Below, piece by piece: positions 1 to 10,469 of a stretch of 64,000 nt of DNA (positions within the stretch are counted from its first letter, which is position 1; each line of letters starts with the position of its first letter). The stretch spans positions 3,658,001-3,722,000 of the forward strand of contig AP022133.1 in NCBI GenBank assembly GCA_014169315.1, in the 5' to 3' direction. The notes below the pieces were generated by a model, which saw nothing but the letters and a program-made list of their open reading frames with translations, did not search any database and was not told the DNA's origin. Made by a program: the position numbers and the translations under genes. The DNA is from Enterobacter cloacae. Lineage in GTDB: Bacteria > Pseudomonadota > Gammaproteobacteria > Enterobacterales > Enterobacteriaceae.

Positions 1-2797
1 TACCGGTACCTGCGGCATCCACATCCAGTTTTGGCATCAGATCCTGCGCGATGCTCTGTCCGTGCTGTTGTAAACCGGAGTAGCTGGTGACGCGCCAGTC
101 ATCAGCAATGGTTCGCACAATCTGCCGGGCGCTGAGCTCAGATCCACACTGCTCTGGCATCTGCCAGCGGCTATTATCTGGCGACGATGGAATTTGCAGG
201 GCAATATGGTCGCCACAAAGCGATTCAATGCACAAACGCAGCCCTGCGGCATCTTTTGGCTCGCCTAGCTGGATAAGCCGCCCCAACGCACTCAAATGAA
301 AATCGCTCTCCCCTGTTTTCTCGCCACGACGGCGGAACAACGGCGCAATACCCAGGCTGCAGTGCCAGACGGAGCGGGTCAGCGCCACATAGAGCAGGCG
401 TAAATCTTCTGCCAGGCGTTCGGCTTCTGCCAGTTCGACGCTGGAGTCGGCTTGACTGAGATCGAGCACCGCTTCAAACGAATCACGATCGTGGTAAAAC
501 GCCTGATCCTGTACGCGATAATTGGCGATGAACGGCAACCAGACCAGCGGATATTCCAGCCCTTTCGATTTGTGAATTGTGACGATTTGCACTAGGTGTT
601 TATCGCTCTCCAGGCGCATCTGCTGGCTGGACGCGTTGCTGTTTGGATCGGCGATTTGCTGCGACAGCCAGCGCACCAGAGCGTGTTCACTCTCCAGCTG
701 CGTACCCGCTTCCTGCAACAGTTCGCTGATATGCAAAATATCGGTAAGACGACGTTCACCACCTGCCGTCGCGAGCATATTTTCCGCGATGTGCCGCTGC
801 GCTATCAGCTCGCGTAGCATCGCCATTACGCCACGTTTTTGCCAGCACTCCCTGTAGTGGACAAACTCTTCCACCACGGCATCCCAGGCGGTTTCATTGC
901 TATTGAGCGCATCAATGTCACGCGCGTTCAACCCCAGCACAGAGCTGGCCAGCGCGCTACGAAGTGTACTTTCACGCTCAGGAGCCAGCACGGCCTGGAG
1001 CAGCCACAGCATCTCCTGGGCCTCCAGCGTTTCAAAGACGCTATCCCGGTTTGAGAGATAAACAGATGGGATGTTCAGCAACGTCAGTGCATCGCGGATC
1101 AGCGCAGCCTCCTGGCGGCTACGCACCAGCACCGTGATATCCGATGCTTTCACAGGAGTCGGGTCATCCCCTTTCCACAAAACCGCATCGCCACGTGCGC
1201 CAGCACTGAGCCAGTCGCGGATTTGCGCGGCACAGTGCTGCGCCATCGCATTTTGATAGTCAGCAACACCGAAACCTTCGCCATCCAGCAACCAGAAGTT
1301 CATCGCAGGCTGCACGACTCCATTGAATTCAAAGCGCAGGGCGGTATTTTTCGCGGCGGATTTCACGGGCTGAAAAGGAATCTCCCGGAACATAAATGCC
1401 ACATCCATACGGCTGAATAACGCATTGACGCTCTCAACCATACCCGGGGATGAGCGCCAGTTAGTGTCCAGCGTGTAGTGGGCATCAACTTCACTGCGGG
1501 CTTTCATATAGGTGAAAATATCGGCACCACGGAAGGCATAGATGGCCTGCTTAGGATCGCCAATCAGCAACAGTGCGGTGTCGGGCTGTTGCCGCCAGAT
1601 ACGGCGGAAAATACGGTACTGTTGGGGATCGGTGTCCTGAAATTCGTCAATCATCGCCACCGGGAAACGGGCACGGATAGCGGCGGCAAGCGCTTCGCCA
1701 TTTTCACTGCACAGCGCCGTATCCAGACGGCTCAGCATATCGTCAAAGCCCAGTTCTCCCCGGCGACGTTTCTCACGCGCTACAGCCTCGCGGATCTCCG
1801 TCATGGCGCGAGTGATCATCAGGTCGTTGAGGGTTAATGGCGCTGACAACAAGGCCTCGATGGCAACAAACAGAGGATGCTCCGGGACAACGCCATCGGT
1901 TTTGGTACGCTCAAGAAGAAAACGCTGAGAGAATTTTTCCAGTGCATCCGGGAGTTGATAGCCGCGCGTCTCCTCCTGCGCCCAGGCGCTGATCTTGTCG
2001 ATCCATTTGCCCTGGTTACCGCGGTTAAATTTGCGCCTGTCGATCCCGGAATTTTCGATGATCGCCTCAACCTCGCCGGCTGACTCATTCCATTTTTGCT
2101 TTAAGGCGGCAATTTGCGCGACGATCTTCTCATGGCGTGAGGCCAGCGTTTCATCCGCTGGTGGCGGGGATTTAATAACCGGTGCTTCCCCCTGCAGATA
2201 ACGGTCAATGGCGCGTAAAAGATCTTCCGGGCCTTTCCACAACGCGTGAACCGCTTCGGCAATATCGCGAGGCAATGGATAGCAATGACGACGCCAGAAA
2301 TCTGCGCAGGCCTGATAGCGAAGCTCAGACTCATCTTCAATGAGCTGTTGTTCGAACAGCATGCCGGATTCAAACGCATTCAGGCTCAGCATGCGCTGAC
2401 AAAAGCCGTGGATAGTGAAGACCGACGCTTCGTCCATTTGCCGCTCAGCCAGTAGCAGCCAGTGGGCTGCCTGTTGCTTATCGGCAATTTCTTCCAGAAG
2501 GCTCGCGTAAAGAGGGTTATCCGTACTCTGGCGCAGACAGGCGATGCGCAGCTCATGAATATTGGTACGAATACGGCCGCGTAGCTCGGCGGTGGCGGCC
2601 TCGGTAAAGGTCACCACCAGCAGCTCTTCCACGCTTAACGGGCGCGGAAACGCTGCATTACCGCCGAGCCCTAACAGCAGACGCAGATAGAGCGCGGCAA
2701 TGGTGAAGGTTTTTCCTGTTCCCGCTGAGGCTTCAATCAATCGTTCACCCTGCAGAGGTAAACGTAAGGGATCAAGGGACTCAGCGGTATCGGTCAT
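1..2797 (-). CDS. recB: RecB, helicase-nuclease subunit of exonuclease V (partial)
   Basis: The first 932 codons of RecB are present; the C-terminal part, including the nuclease domain, lies off the left edge. RecB is the 3'-5' SF1 helicase and nuclease of RecBCD, which processes double-strand breaks and reacts to Chi. The N-terminus reads MTDTAESLDPLRLPLQGERL, followed by Walker A (ASAGTGKT), the ATEL-type helicase segment, DEFQDTD (Walker B), GDPKQAIYAFRGAD and HKSKGLEYPLVW. No internal stop is seen over this stretch. The ATG overlaps the ptrA stop by four bases (ATGA), so the two genes are probably translationally coupled, as in E. coli. Identification rests on recognisable full-length similarity and on ptrA and recC as neighbours. 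Confidence 0.97.
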   Translation of the reverse strand, partial: MTDTAESLDPLRLPLQGERLIEASAGTGKTFTIAALYLRLLLGLGGNAAFPRPLSVEELLVVTFTEAATAELRGRIRTNIHELRIACLRQSTDNPLYASLLEEIADKQQAAHWLLLAERQMDEASVFTIHGFCQRMLSLNAFESGMLFEQQLIEDESELRYQACADFWRRHCYPLPRDIAEAVHALWKGPEDLLRAIDRYLQGEAPVIKSPPPADETLASRHEKIVAQIAALKQKWNESAGEVEAIIENSGIDRRKFNRGNQGKWIDKISAWAQEETRGYQLPDALEKFSQRFLLERTKTDGVVPEHPLFVAIEALLSAPLTLNDLMITRAMTEIREAVAREKRRRGELGFDDMLSRLDTALCSENGEALAAAIRARFPVAMIDEFQDTDPQQYRIFRRIWRQQPDTALLLIGDPKQAIYAFRGADIFTYMKARSEVDAHYTLDTNWRSSPGMVESVNALFSRMDVAFMFREIPFQPVKSAAKNTALRFEFNGVVQPAMNFWLLDGEGFGVADYQNAMAQHCAAQIRDWLSAGARGDAVLWKGDDPTPVKASDITVLVRSRQEAALIRDALTLLNIPSVYLSNRDSVFETLEAQEMLWLLQAVLAPERESTLRSALASSVLGLNARDIDALNSNETAWDAVVEEFVHYRECWQKRGVMAMLRELIAQRHIAENMLATAGGERRLTDILHISELLQEAGTQLESEHALVRWLSQQIADPNSNASSQQMRLESDKHLVQIVTIHKSKGLEYPLVWLPFIANYRVQDQAFYHDRDSFEAVLDLSQADSSVELAEAERLAEDLRLLYVALTRSVWHCSLGIAPLFRRRGEKTGESDFHLSALGRLIQLGEPKDAAGLRLCIESLCGDHIALQIPSSPDNSRWQMPEQCGSELSARQIVRTIADDWRVTSYSGLQQHGQSIAQDLMPKLDVDAAGTG

Positions 2798-5676
2798 TCT
2801 TTCTTACTCCAGGGCATAGATTGCTGCAAGGCACTGACGCTCTTCCAGATCTTCCAGCCTTTCGGGTTAACGTATTCCGTTTTCCCACTCTGGCTACCGG
2901 AAACCTGAGACAGTATGGCCATTCCCTGCGGTTTAACCACCGCCTGATGGAAGAAATCGGCAACCTTCTGAGGCGTCAGCTGTTTTATCTCGGCCACTAC
3001 TTTATCACGCGAATCAAAATTCAGATTACCGCGATCAAAATCTTTGCTCAGTTGGGACGCTTCTTCACCCAGCGTCTGTGGCGGCTGCATCACCTGTGCG
3101 ATAACGGCCTGCTGGATCTGAGCAAACTCTTCTGGCTTCATGGCACGCAGTTTTTCCTCCGCTTTCGGGAAGAAAGCCTGGTAACGCTGCCAGAGATAAG
3201 CAGGCTGCTTATCGCTACTTTGCAACAGGAAACCAAGCCCCCACTGACGACCCACGTTTATAGAGAATGCAAAGACCGCGTAGCCAAGCTGCTCTTCCGT
3301 GCGCAGCTGGTTGTAGAACCACGGTTGAACAATTTGTCCCAGCACAGCGCTCTGGGCTGAACTGGCAAATTCACCATAACCTTTAGGCACAAACACCGCC
3401 GCCAGTGCCGAATCCGTGCTGTTTCCCGCTTTTTCAAAAATCACATTCTGTTTTTTCTCAACCAGCACGTCCTGGTTGCGGCACCACTCTTTACCTTTTG
3501 AACCCAGCTGTGCACGCACGTTCTGCGCCAGCGTTTTGGCCTGTTCCTCACTCATGTTCCCGACAATCAGGAACTCAGGACGGGTATTGATTTTCAGCGA
3601 GTCACGGTAATCCAGCACATCTTTTAACGAGATGGATGGCAGAAGCGCGCGGCGTTCTTCGCGCTGGAAATACGGAATTTGGGACAGCATCTGTACCGGC
3701 ATTATCGCCTGATCGTAAGCTTTACCCTTCTCCGCAGAGTCCATCATCTGCGCATACCAGGACTTGGCCTGCTCAAGCTGCTCTTCTGTCGGCGTATAGC
3801 TAAAATAGCCTTTCAACAACGCCTGGAAGAGCTGCGGCAAACGCTGGGTATAACCGTTTGCATTGACCATCAGACCGTTGTTCGCGTTGGTCGAGAAACT
3901 AATTCCCCCCACGGAGGCCTGATTGCTGAGCTGATCGAGCGCGATACCCGCCAGATAGTCATTAAGTGCAAACATCACCTGATTTTTGGCACTGTCCATC
4001 GCTTTTGGATTACGCAGAACGACGCTGACATCAGCCTTTGGCTCACTCGCAAAATAACGGCTTGGGGTGTAGACCACACGCAGCGTCGGCTCATCAATGA
4101 TAAGTTCCGGGTGCGGATAGTCTTTCGTCGTTTTGATCAGCGAGAAATCATCCGGGATGTAGGGGTTCAGTTCCGGCAACTTCAGCGCGATCTCTCCGGC
4201 TTTTTTCTGCCAGTCCGCGAAGGTTTGTGGGCTGATTTTATCAACCTGATAAGGAGCATCCACGAAATAAGCCGTTTTGTTATGCGGCTCGTTCGGACTG
4301 ATGTACCAGATACGGGCGTTCTGTGGAGTCATCATTGCCAGACGCGCTTTCACCGCCTCGGCGTCATACTGATCGGCAATATTAACTGCGTCCAGCGTGT
4401 GTTCCACCGGCACACGGATCATGGTATCCGCCAGCCATTCCACGTAGTCCATATCACGCGTGATAGACGGGTAACGGAAATCGAGATCCAGCACATGTGC
4501 CAGCTCGTCAAAATAACGTTTATCGACACCTTTATCGCGCAGCAAAGAGAGGTAGCTGAAGATCGCCGCGACCACGTCATCACGGTGCGCCAGCCCTTTA
4601 TCCGTCAGGGTTGCGGAAATCGCCAGCACACCACTGTTGCCGTTCACGACAGGATCGGAGTCAGCACGAATTCCTTCCACCAGCCCCTGTTTTTGCAGCC
4701 AGTCAGAAAGTGTACCCGGGCTCCGGTTACCAATAAGGTAAGTCACCAGCTCATCGGTTTTACTGCGGAATTTCGCCGTGTTGTTATCAATACGGAATTC
4801 AACGCGTAACACTTTACGCGGCAGTGCCGGAACGTAGTGGATAACGATCCCTTTTTGCGCGTCAGTCACCACCGGCACGTTAATCTGCGGCTGGTCTATG
4901 TTTTTATTCGGTACCCGGCCAAATGTCTGCGCCGCCATGCTGGCCAGCTCAGGCAACGGTTTGTTGCTGTAAATAACCGCTTTCATCAGGTTGGCGGAAT
5001 AGTATTTGTCGCGGAATGCGTGCAGAGCATCAAGCACCGGGCTGTTTGGTTTATCGCTCAGGGTATCGAGGTTACCACCGGAAAAACGTGAGCCTGGGTG
5101 TGCCGGGTTGATGGTTTCAGCGCTGACCTGCGCCATGCGCATACCGTCTCGCGTGCGGGCCAGGGTCAGCTCGGCATTGACGGCATTGCGTTCACGGTCA
5201 GCATATTTTTTATCCAGCAATGGTGCAGCAATGGAATCCGCCAGACGGTCAACCGCACCTTCCAGCGCATCATTTTCAACTTCGAGGTAAAACGCCGTGC
5301 GATACGGTGCCGTACTGGCGTTGTGGCTACCGCCATGCATTTTCAGAAATTCGGACAGGCTATCCGGCTGTGGGTATTTTTTTGACCCCATCAGCGTCAT
5401 ATGTTCGAGATAGTGCGCCAGCCCAGGATGGGTTTCCGGATCTTCCAGGGACCCAATCGGCACAACTAACGCCGAGAGCGATTTTACCGCCTGCGGATCG
5501 GAAACCAACAGCACAGTCATCCCGTTATCAAGGCGAATAGCCTGATACTGGCGGGTATCTTTTTCGCTCTTACGGATAGTTTCCTGGACGGGTTGCCAAC
5601 CGGAGTCTGCCTGAGTGATGGGAGCCCAAAGGGCGACAAACAAAACAAACGCTTTCAACAAGGTGCTGCCTGGCAT
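2794..5676 (-). CDS. ptrA: Protease III (pitrilysin), periplasmic zinc metalloprotease
   Basis: 960 residues; E. coli pitrilysin is about 962. An M16-family zinc endopeptidase that degrades small proteins and peptides in the periplasm. The N-terminus is a Sec signal peptide (hydrophobic core about residues 8-20, ending APITQA). The inverted zinc motif HYLEH lies at about residues 88-92, and the downstream third ligand region (ERNAVNAEL) is present. The C-terminal half contains the inactive M16 domains. It sits between recC and recB; its stop overlaps the recB start, and 139 bp separate it from recC. It has no known role in recombination, and its place inside the rec operon is ancestral in enterobacteria. 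Confidence 0.97.
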   Translation of the reverse strand: MPGSTLLKAFVLFVALWAPITQADSGWQPVQETIRKSEKDTRQYQAIRLDNGMTVLLVSDPQAVKSLSALVVPIGSLEDPETHPGLAHYLEHMTLMGSKKYPQPDSLSEFLKMHGGSHNASTAPYRTAFYLEVENDALEGAVDRLADSIAAPLLDKKYADRERNAVNAELTLARTRDGMRMAQVSAETINPAHPGSRFSGGNLDTLSDKPNSPVLDALHAFRDKYYSANLMKAVIYSNKPLPELASMAAQTFGRVPNKNIDQPQINVPVVTDAQKGIVIHYVPALPRKVLRVEFRIDNNTAKFRSKTDELVTYLIGNRSPGTLSDWLQKQGLVEGIRADSDPVVNGNSGVLAISATLTDKGLAHRDDVVAAIFSYLSLLRDKGVDKRYFDELAHVLDLDFRYPSITRDMDYVEWLADTMIRVPVEHTLDAVNIADQYDAEAVKARLAMMTPQNARIWYISPNEPHNKTAYFVDAPYQVDKISPQTFADWQKKAGEIALKLPELNPYIPDDFSLIKTTKDYPHPELIIDEPTLRVVYTPSRYFASEPKADVSVVLRNPKAMDSAKNQVMFALNDYLAGIALDQLSNQASVGGISFSTNANNGLMVNANGYTQRLPQLFQALLKGYFSYTPTEEQLEQAKSWYAQMMDSAEKGKAYDQAIMPVQMLSQIPYFQREERRALLPSISLKDVLDYRDSLKINTRPEFLIVGNMSEEQAKTLAQNVRAQLGSKGKEWCRNQDVLVEKKQNVIFEKAGNSTDSALAAVFVPKGYGEFASSAQSAVLGQIVQPWFYNQLRTEEQLGYAVFAFSINVGRQWGLGFLLQSSDKQPAYLWQRYQAFFPKAEEKLRAMKPEEFAQIQQAVIAQVMQPPQTLGEEASQLSKDFDRGNLNFDSRDKVVAEIKQLTPQKVADFFHQAVVKPQGMAILSQVSGSQSGKTEYVNPKGWKIWKSVSALQQSMPWSKKE

Positions 5677-5815
5677 TACGACCTCTTTATCACGGCTACA
5701 TCATTAACAAACTGCGTGCTGGACGCGCCAGCATCTCTTTCTTTGGGTACATCAGTCCGTGATAAGAAGTGCATAATAAATGAACACCCCATACTGTGCA
5801 ATTTTTATACAGCAC

Positions 5816-8800
5816 TCAGGACTGATTAAATTTAAACAACGGTAACAGGTAACGTTGTGCCTCTTCTGTGATGGCTCTGAAGGATCCCGGCTCAAGCGTT
5901 CGCCATAAACGTTGATACCAGACATCTTCCCCCTCACCACGTACCATCATGTTGCCTTCATAGGCCTGCACAAATTTACTCCGTGCTTTTTGCAGCGAAG
6001 CGTCATCCGTTAACATGGCATCATTCTGCACGTCATAACAGTTTTTTATCCACGCGCCACCACTTTCCGGCAGCAACAGCAGAGGTTTGTTCATCCCCTG
6101 ACGGTAACCTTCTATATACAGTGACAAATAGCGTAACGCCTGCTCAGGCTCCATCGGCGGGAAACGCCATTCGCCCTCTTTACGCACAAAAATCCGGCTT
6201 TCACCTTTATGGCCGCCAGCGCTGTAGACAAGATGTTCGAGCCAGAGTTGCAAACCTTGTGAAACGCTGAGCATAGAGGGCCGCCAGCGCAAAAGCCCAT
6301 CCGGCTGAACCTGACTCAGCCAGCCCGTTAGCTGCACACCGTTACAGTCGAGATCGATTTCAATGCTTTTTCCAGGCTGTCGGCATTCAATCACGCGGTC
6401 AGCAAGCGCCTTCATCTCCTGCCACTGTACATCCCAGGCAATTTCCCCGAACGCGCCGTAAGGCAGCTGCCCCGCTGCCCGATAGCGACGAAACAGCCTG
6501 TCGGCATCCTCCTGTTCAACCAGTGCATTCAGCAGCTGGAGGTTTAACTGATAACGCTCCAGCCCTTCAAGGGTGAAGGGTTCTGCATCAGGAATTTCGC
6601 TCTCTTCAGAACGGAAGCTGACCTGTAATCGTTGCTGGAAGAAGGCACGTACCGGGTGTGCCCAAAAACGCTGCAGTTGCTCAAAGGTCAGCATTTCAAT
6701 GACGAGAGGTTCAAGCTCCTGAATAAAATCGCTATGCGCCCTCCCCTCATTCTTCGCCGCCGGGAGCCACTCGCTGGCATAGCTCTGATATTCACTGGCT
6801 ACATAGTTCGCCGGATCAAACGGCATACGAGTATGACAACAGGTGATGTGCGCTTTCACCCGCTGCTCACTTTCATCACAGTTACGCTGTTCATCGCCCG
6901 GTAAATAGTGGCTCTGCCCAATATAGTCCACCAGCTCCTGTACCAGAACAGACGGAAAACGTTCGCTGTTGTCCTGAATCGAACGGCCAATATAGCTGAT
7001 ATACAGCTTGCTCTGAGCGGAAATGAGCGCCTCAAGGAAGAGATAGCGGTCATCATCACGACGGCTACGGTCACCTCGTTTTGGTGTTGGACTCATCAGG
7101 TCAAAGCCCAGCGGAGGTAATGCTCGCGGATAAACACCGTCATTCATACCGAGCAAACACACCACTTTGAACGGAATAGAACGCATGGGCATCAGGGTGC
7201 AAATATTGACAGGCCCGGCAAGGAAACGCTGGCTGATACGCTCCTGGTCGAGACGTTGGGTCAGCTCGTCGCGCAGCAGTGACAAAGGCACGGTCCCGGT
7301 ATAGTACGAACTGACACCTTCATCAACAATCGCCTGCCACTGCTTTTCAATAAGCGCCATCGCCGCTTCAGTTTCACTGTCCGGCAGGAAGAAATCATTG
7401 AGCAAATCCCTACAAACCGGGAGCCACTCCTCAAGCTGACGAGGCTGCATCAGCTCACGCCGCCAACGGTTTAGCTGCATCAGCAACGACGCCAGATGGC
7501 CGACCAGATCAGCGATTAACCCGCTGGACTCATCGTATGGCAGTACTTCATTCCACTCTCCCTGGCTGCTTTCCATCGCATAGCCCAGCAGCATTCGCGT
7601 CAAACCAAAGTGCCAGGTGTGCTGACCCGTTGGTGGAAGCTCAAACTCCTGCACGTTATCGTCATCTATCCCCCAGCGTACACCAGACTCATTCACCCAC
7701 TGGCGAAGGTAGCGTAACCCCTCTTCGTTGATGTTGAAGCGTGCGGCCAGCACAGGCACATCCAGCAGAGCCAGCACATCTTCAGAGATAAACCGGCTGT
7801 CCGGCAGTGACAGCAGGCTGACAAATGCCTGCAGTACCGGGTGAGACTGACGCGCACGACGGTCAGAAATGGCGTAAGGCAGATATCGCTCGCCTGTCGC
7901 ACTGCCAAAAACAGCCTGAATAAAGGGGCTGTAGCTATCGATGTCTGCCACCATGACCACAATGTCACGCGGCGTCAGCTCAGGATCGTCCTGCAACATG
8001 GCCAGCAGTTGGTCGTGCAGGATCTCAACCTCACGCTGCGGGCTATGGCAAACATGCACAGTGATACTGCGATCGTCAGGATCCAGCTTCCGCTTACCGT
8101 CACTGTGTTCAAATTCTTTGGCCGTCACGCCCATAACCGCACGGTTTTCCAGATCCAGAATGTCCAACTGAATATTGTGCAGCAGGCTGTCCGGGGGGAT
8201 CTCAACAAACGCGTCCACATCACCTTCGCCTGACGAGGTAATGTCAGAGAGCATATGAATATAGTCGCGCCCCAGTTTGCCCCACGAGGCAAGCAGCGGG
8301 TTCGGCAAGTTCTGAATGCCGTTTTCATCGAAAAGCTGCGCGGCGGTCGCACTGTCTTTAAACAGCGGGACGGAACGTTCTTCAAAGAGCCGTCGACGCT
8401 GCCGGGTCACCAGCCGCGAAAACCAGCGCTGATCCTGAATATCACCCCAGTAGTGGCGGCAGGGATTGGTAAAGAGAATATGGATATCAATATGTTTACC
8501 CAGCGCTTTTAGCGCGTCCAGATAGACCGGAGGTAAAGCCGAAATACCACAGATAAACACGCGTGACGGAAGATTGTCAGGCCGCTCAGATGCGTTTTCC
8601 AGTATTGAGATAAACCGTTGATACAGGTTGGCACGGTGCCACTTTGGCTGGCCGAGCGTCTCCGTATATTCCACCAGCGCTTTCCACAACGGTGCCTGCC
8701 AGATTTGCGCGTCTGGTAATCCTTCCACCAGCGCCCCCGTTTCCCAGCTTGTCAGCCATTCCGGGCGGTACACTAAATACTGGTCATAGAGATCAGCGGT

Positions 8801-9190
8801 ACGCGATGCCAGCTGGAACAGCTTGCGCTTATCGGTATCGTCATTGAGATAGTGGCGCAACATGGTGAATTCATCGCGTGTCAGCATACCTGGCAGCAGA
8901 GCCATCAGCTTCCAGCTCATACTTTGCTTGTTGAACGCACTCTGCTCAGGAATGTCCGGCAGTACACGGACGAACATCTCCCAGATAAAGCTTGCTGGCA
9001 GCGGAAAATCAATGTTCGCCGCAATGCCAAATTTCCGGGAAAGCGACATCTGCAGCCACTGCGCCATACCGGTGCTCTGCACCAGCACCATTTCTGGCTC
9101 AAAAGGATCGTCAAGCCGCTCGCGCTCAACGATAAATTCCATCAGCGCTTCCAGCACATCCAGACGATTTGAGTGGTAGACCCTTAACAT
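5816..9190 (-). CDS. recC: RecC, Chi-recognition subunit of exonuclease V
   Basis: 1124 residues (E. coli RecC 1122), nearly collinear with it from MLRVYHSNRLDVLEALMEF to the C-terminal LPLFKFNQS. RecC holds the complex together, splits the duplex and scans single-stranded DNA for Chi; it has a dead helicase fold and a dead nuclease-like C-terminal domain. The conserved blocks PQREVE and SDRRARQSHPVL and the RGDRSRRDDDRYLFLEALI segment are all visible. Its start is 12 bp after the ppdC stop, so it is probably cotranscribed with the ppdA-ppdB-ygdB-ppdC genes. Confidence 0.97.
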   Translation of the reverse strand: MLRVYHSNRLDVLEALMEFIVERERLDDPFEPEMVLVQSTGMAQWLQMSLSRKFGIAANIDFPLPASFIWEMFVRVLPDIPEQSAFNKQSMSWKLMALLPGMLTRDEFTMLRHYLNDDTDKRKLFQLASRTADLYDQYLVYRPEWLTSWETGALVEGLPDAQIWQAPLWKALVEYTETLGQPKWHRANLYQRFISILENASERPDNLPSRVFICGISALPPVYLDALKALGKHIDIHILFTNPCRHYWGDIQDQRWFSRLVTRQRRRLFEERSVPLFKDSATAAQLFDENGIQNLPNPLLASWGKLGRDYIHMLSDITSSGEGDVDAFVEIPPDSLLHNIQLDILDLENRAVMGVTAKEFEHSDGKRKLDPDDRSITVHVCHSPQREVEILHDQLLAMLQDDPELTPRDIVVMVADIDSYSPFIQAVFGSATGERYLPYAISDRRARQSHPVLQAFVSLLSLPDSRFISEDVLALLDVPVLAARFNINEEGLRYLRQWVNESGVRWGIDDDNVQEFELPPTGQHTWHFGLTRMLLGYAMESSQGEWNEVLPYDESSGLIADLVGHLASLLMQLNRWRRELMQPRQLEEWLPVCRDLLNDFFLPDSETEAAMALIEKQWQAIVDEGVSSYYTGTVPLSLLRDELTQRLDQERISQRFLAGPVNICTLMPMRSIPFKVVCLLGMNDGVYPRALPPLGFDLMSPTPKRGDRSRRDDDRYLFLEALISAQSKLYISYIGRSIQDNSERFPSVLVQELVDYIGQSHYLPGDEQRNCDESEQRVKAHITCCHTRMPFDPANYVASEYQSYASEWLPAAKNEGRAHSDFIQELEPLVIEMLTFEQLQRFWAHPVRAFFQQRLQVSFRSEESEIPDAEPFTLEGLERYQLNLQLLNALVEQEDADRLFRRYRAAGQLPYGAFGEIAWDVQWQEMKALADRVIECRQPGKSIEIDLDCNGVQLTGWLSQVQPDGLLRWRPSMLSVSQGLQLWLEHLVYSAGGHKGESRIFVRKEGEWRFPPMEPEQALRYLSLYIEGYRQGMNKPLLLLPESGGAWIKNCYDVQNDAMLTDDASLQKARSKFVQAYEGNMMVRGEGEDVWYQRLWRTLEPGSFRAITEEAQRYLLPLFKFNQS

Positions 9191-9202
9191 AGACGCTCCC
9201 GA

Positions 9203-9526
9203 CTACTGGCTGACCGGGCAATGCAGACGCGTCATCTCACCGCGTCGTCCCAGAGGAGAAATAAGTGTAACCGTGATGCTGACACATCCGGACTGTATTG
9301 TCTGCACCCGGTTTATCTGCCAGCCGCCTGGCAGAACAGTGGTACCCAACTGTGTCTGGTTCCAGGCGTGGTGCCAGAGCTGGCGATATTGATTAAACAT
9401 GGTGAACCGGGCTGCCAGCGCCCGGTGATAACCAGACAGTGCCGTCACAATCGTCACCAGCAGCATCATCGCCAGCAATACTTCTACCATGCTAAATCCC
9501 TTTTCTTTGTTCAGGGTAACTGACAT
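9203..9526 (-). CDS. ppdC: Prepilin peptidase-dependent protein C (pseudopilin)
   Basis: 107 residues from the ATG at 9526, equal to E. coli PpdC; an upstream in-frame start would add eight residues with no family support. The N-terminus has the class III signal of type IV pilins and type II secretion pseudopilins: a short basic leader ending in Gly, then FSMVEVLLAMMLL, where the Glu at mature position 5 is typical. Prepilin peptidase is expected to cleave after that Gly. It overlaps ygdB by 16 bp and precedes recC by 12 bp. The role of this minor pseudopilin set in enterobacteria is poorly defined. Confidence 0.9.
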   Translation of the reverse strand: MSVTLNKEKGFSMVEVLLAMMLLVTIVTALSGYHRALAARFTMFNQYRQLWHHAWNQTQLGTTVLPGGWQINRVQTIQSGCVSITVTLISPLGRRGEMTRLHCPVSQ

Positions 9527-9912
9527 AGCGCCTTTTCCTTGAGCGGGCAAAAATCACTCCAGCCGTGAAGTGCAAAACGTATACGTCCTTCAGCAACCTC
9601 CCCTCCACGCCACAACAGCAGGCCATTGCTTCCGGCAATAAGCAAAACTCGCGCCTCGCTCAGCAAACGCAGGCAGACACGCCACGTCTGTACCTGCTTG
9701 CACTGGACCTCTGGCTGTAACGCCCAGCGTTGAACGCGCCCCCACTCCAGCGCTGACTGCACAGAAGCCTGCTGTTGAATCGAGCGGCTTTCGCCGCCAA
9801 CCAGCGCGCTAAAGGATGTCAGTTGCTGATTAAAGCCGGAGAGGATCAACGTGCCAGGCACCAGCAAAAGCAGAACCAGCGCCAGTGACGACATCCCACG
9901 CTGACGGTTCAT
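9511..9912 (-). CDS. ygdB: YgdB, DUF2509 protein of the pseudopilin operon
   Basis: 133 residues (E. coli YgdB 135), matching it from MNRQRGMSSLALVLLLLVPG to the C-terminal SDFCPLKEKALCQLP. One N-terminal hydrophobic helix (about residues 8-25) follows a short basic start, a PilX-like layout, but the Gly-Phe cleavage motif of the neighbours is less clear. It overlaps ppdB by 4 bp at its start and ppdC by 16 bp at its end. It probably acts as a minor pilin-like partner of PpdA, PpdB and PpdC. Confidence 0.9.
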   Translation of the reverse strand: MNRQRGMSSLALVLLLLVPGTLILSGFNQQLTSFSALVGGESRSIQQQASVQSALEWGRVQRWALQPEVQCKQVQTWRVCLRLLSEARVLLIAGSNGLLLWRGGEVAEGRIRFALHGWSDFCPLKEKALCQLP

Positions 9913-10469
9913 AAGTTAAACCCCGTAACGCTATAGTTAACCTGGTAAGGTACACCCTGCTTACCTGTGCGGATGGCGGCCAGTTCAATATTCAGCTGCG
10001 GCGCAAAACCGGAGTGTTCAACGCGACTCACCGCAAACTGCTGGATCACAACGCTGCCAGGATCCGTCAATTTTTCCCATCCTTTCCCCTCGCAAGAGGT
10101 TGCCCCACGCAAAGTTTCCAGCGCTCCGGATCCCAGACGAAACCCCGTACTCTCAGGTTCCGACGAAGAGGTATCCCAGTGACCGTTGCTGTTTGCATCC
10201 CACTGCACAATCACGCAACTTCCCTGCTCTCCAATCGCCAGAGCTTGCCCCTCACAGCTTCCCGCACAATATCCCGCACGCTGGAGCTGCTTGCCGATGG
10301 AAAAAAGGCGTTGCCAGACCTCCTCTTCAAGATCCCGCTGGCCTGATTGCAGTAATGTAGCCCGCTGTAATCCGGGTAAAAAGCGCGATGCACTTAACAA
10401 CAAAAGGCTACTGATTGCAGTGGCAATCAGGACTTCTGTAAGCGAGAAACCGTGTTGGTTCATCGACAT
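9909..10469 (-). CDS. ppdB: Prepilin peptidase-dependent protein B (pseudopilin)
   Basis: 186 residues (E. coli PpdB 187). The leader MSMNQHG is followed by FSLTEVLIATAISSLLLLSA, a class III prepilin signal with Glu at mature position 5 and a hydrophobic helix. The body resembles PilW: a VIVQWDANSNG segment, paired cysteines (CAGSC), and the C-terminal NYSVTGFNL typical of the family. It overlaps ppdA by 10 bp and ygdB by 4 bp. The start could be the Met three codons further in; the choice does not change the predicted mature protein. Confidence 0.92.
   Translation of the reverse strand: MSMNQHGFSLTEVLIATAISSLLLLSASRFLPGLQRATLLQSGQRDLEEEVWQRLFSIGKQLQRAGYCAGSCEGQALAIGEQGSCVIVQWDANSNGHWDTSSSEPESTGFRLGSGALETLRGATSCEGKGWEKLTDPGSVVIQQFAVSRVEHSGFAPQLNIELAAIRTGKQGVPYQVNYSVTGFNL

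Noticed and set aside
3679..4809. 376-codon open frame antisense to ptrA
   Set aside because: Lies wholly inside a well-supported conserved gene; composition follows from the codon bias of ptrA, with no family features.
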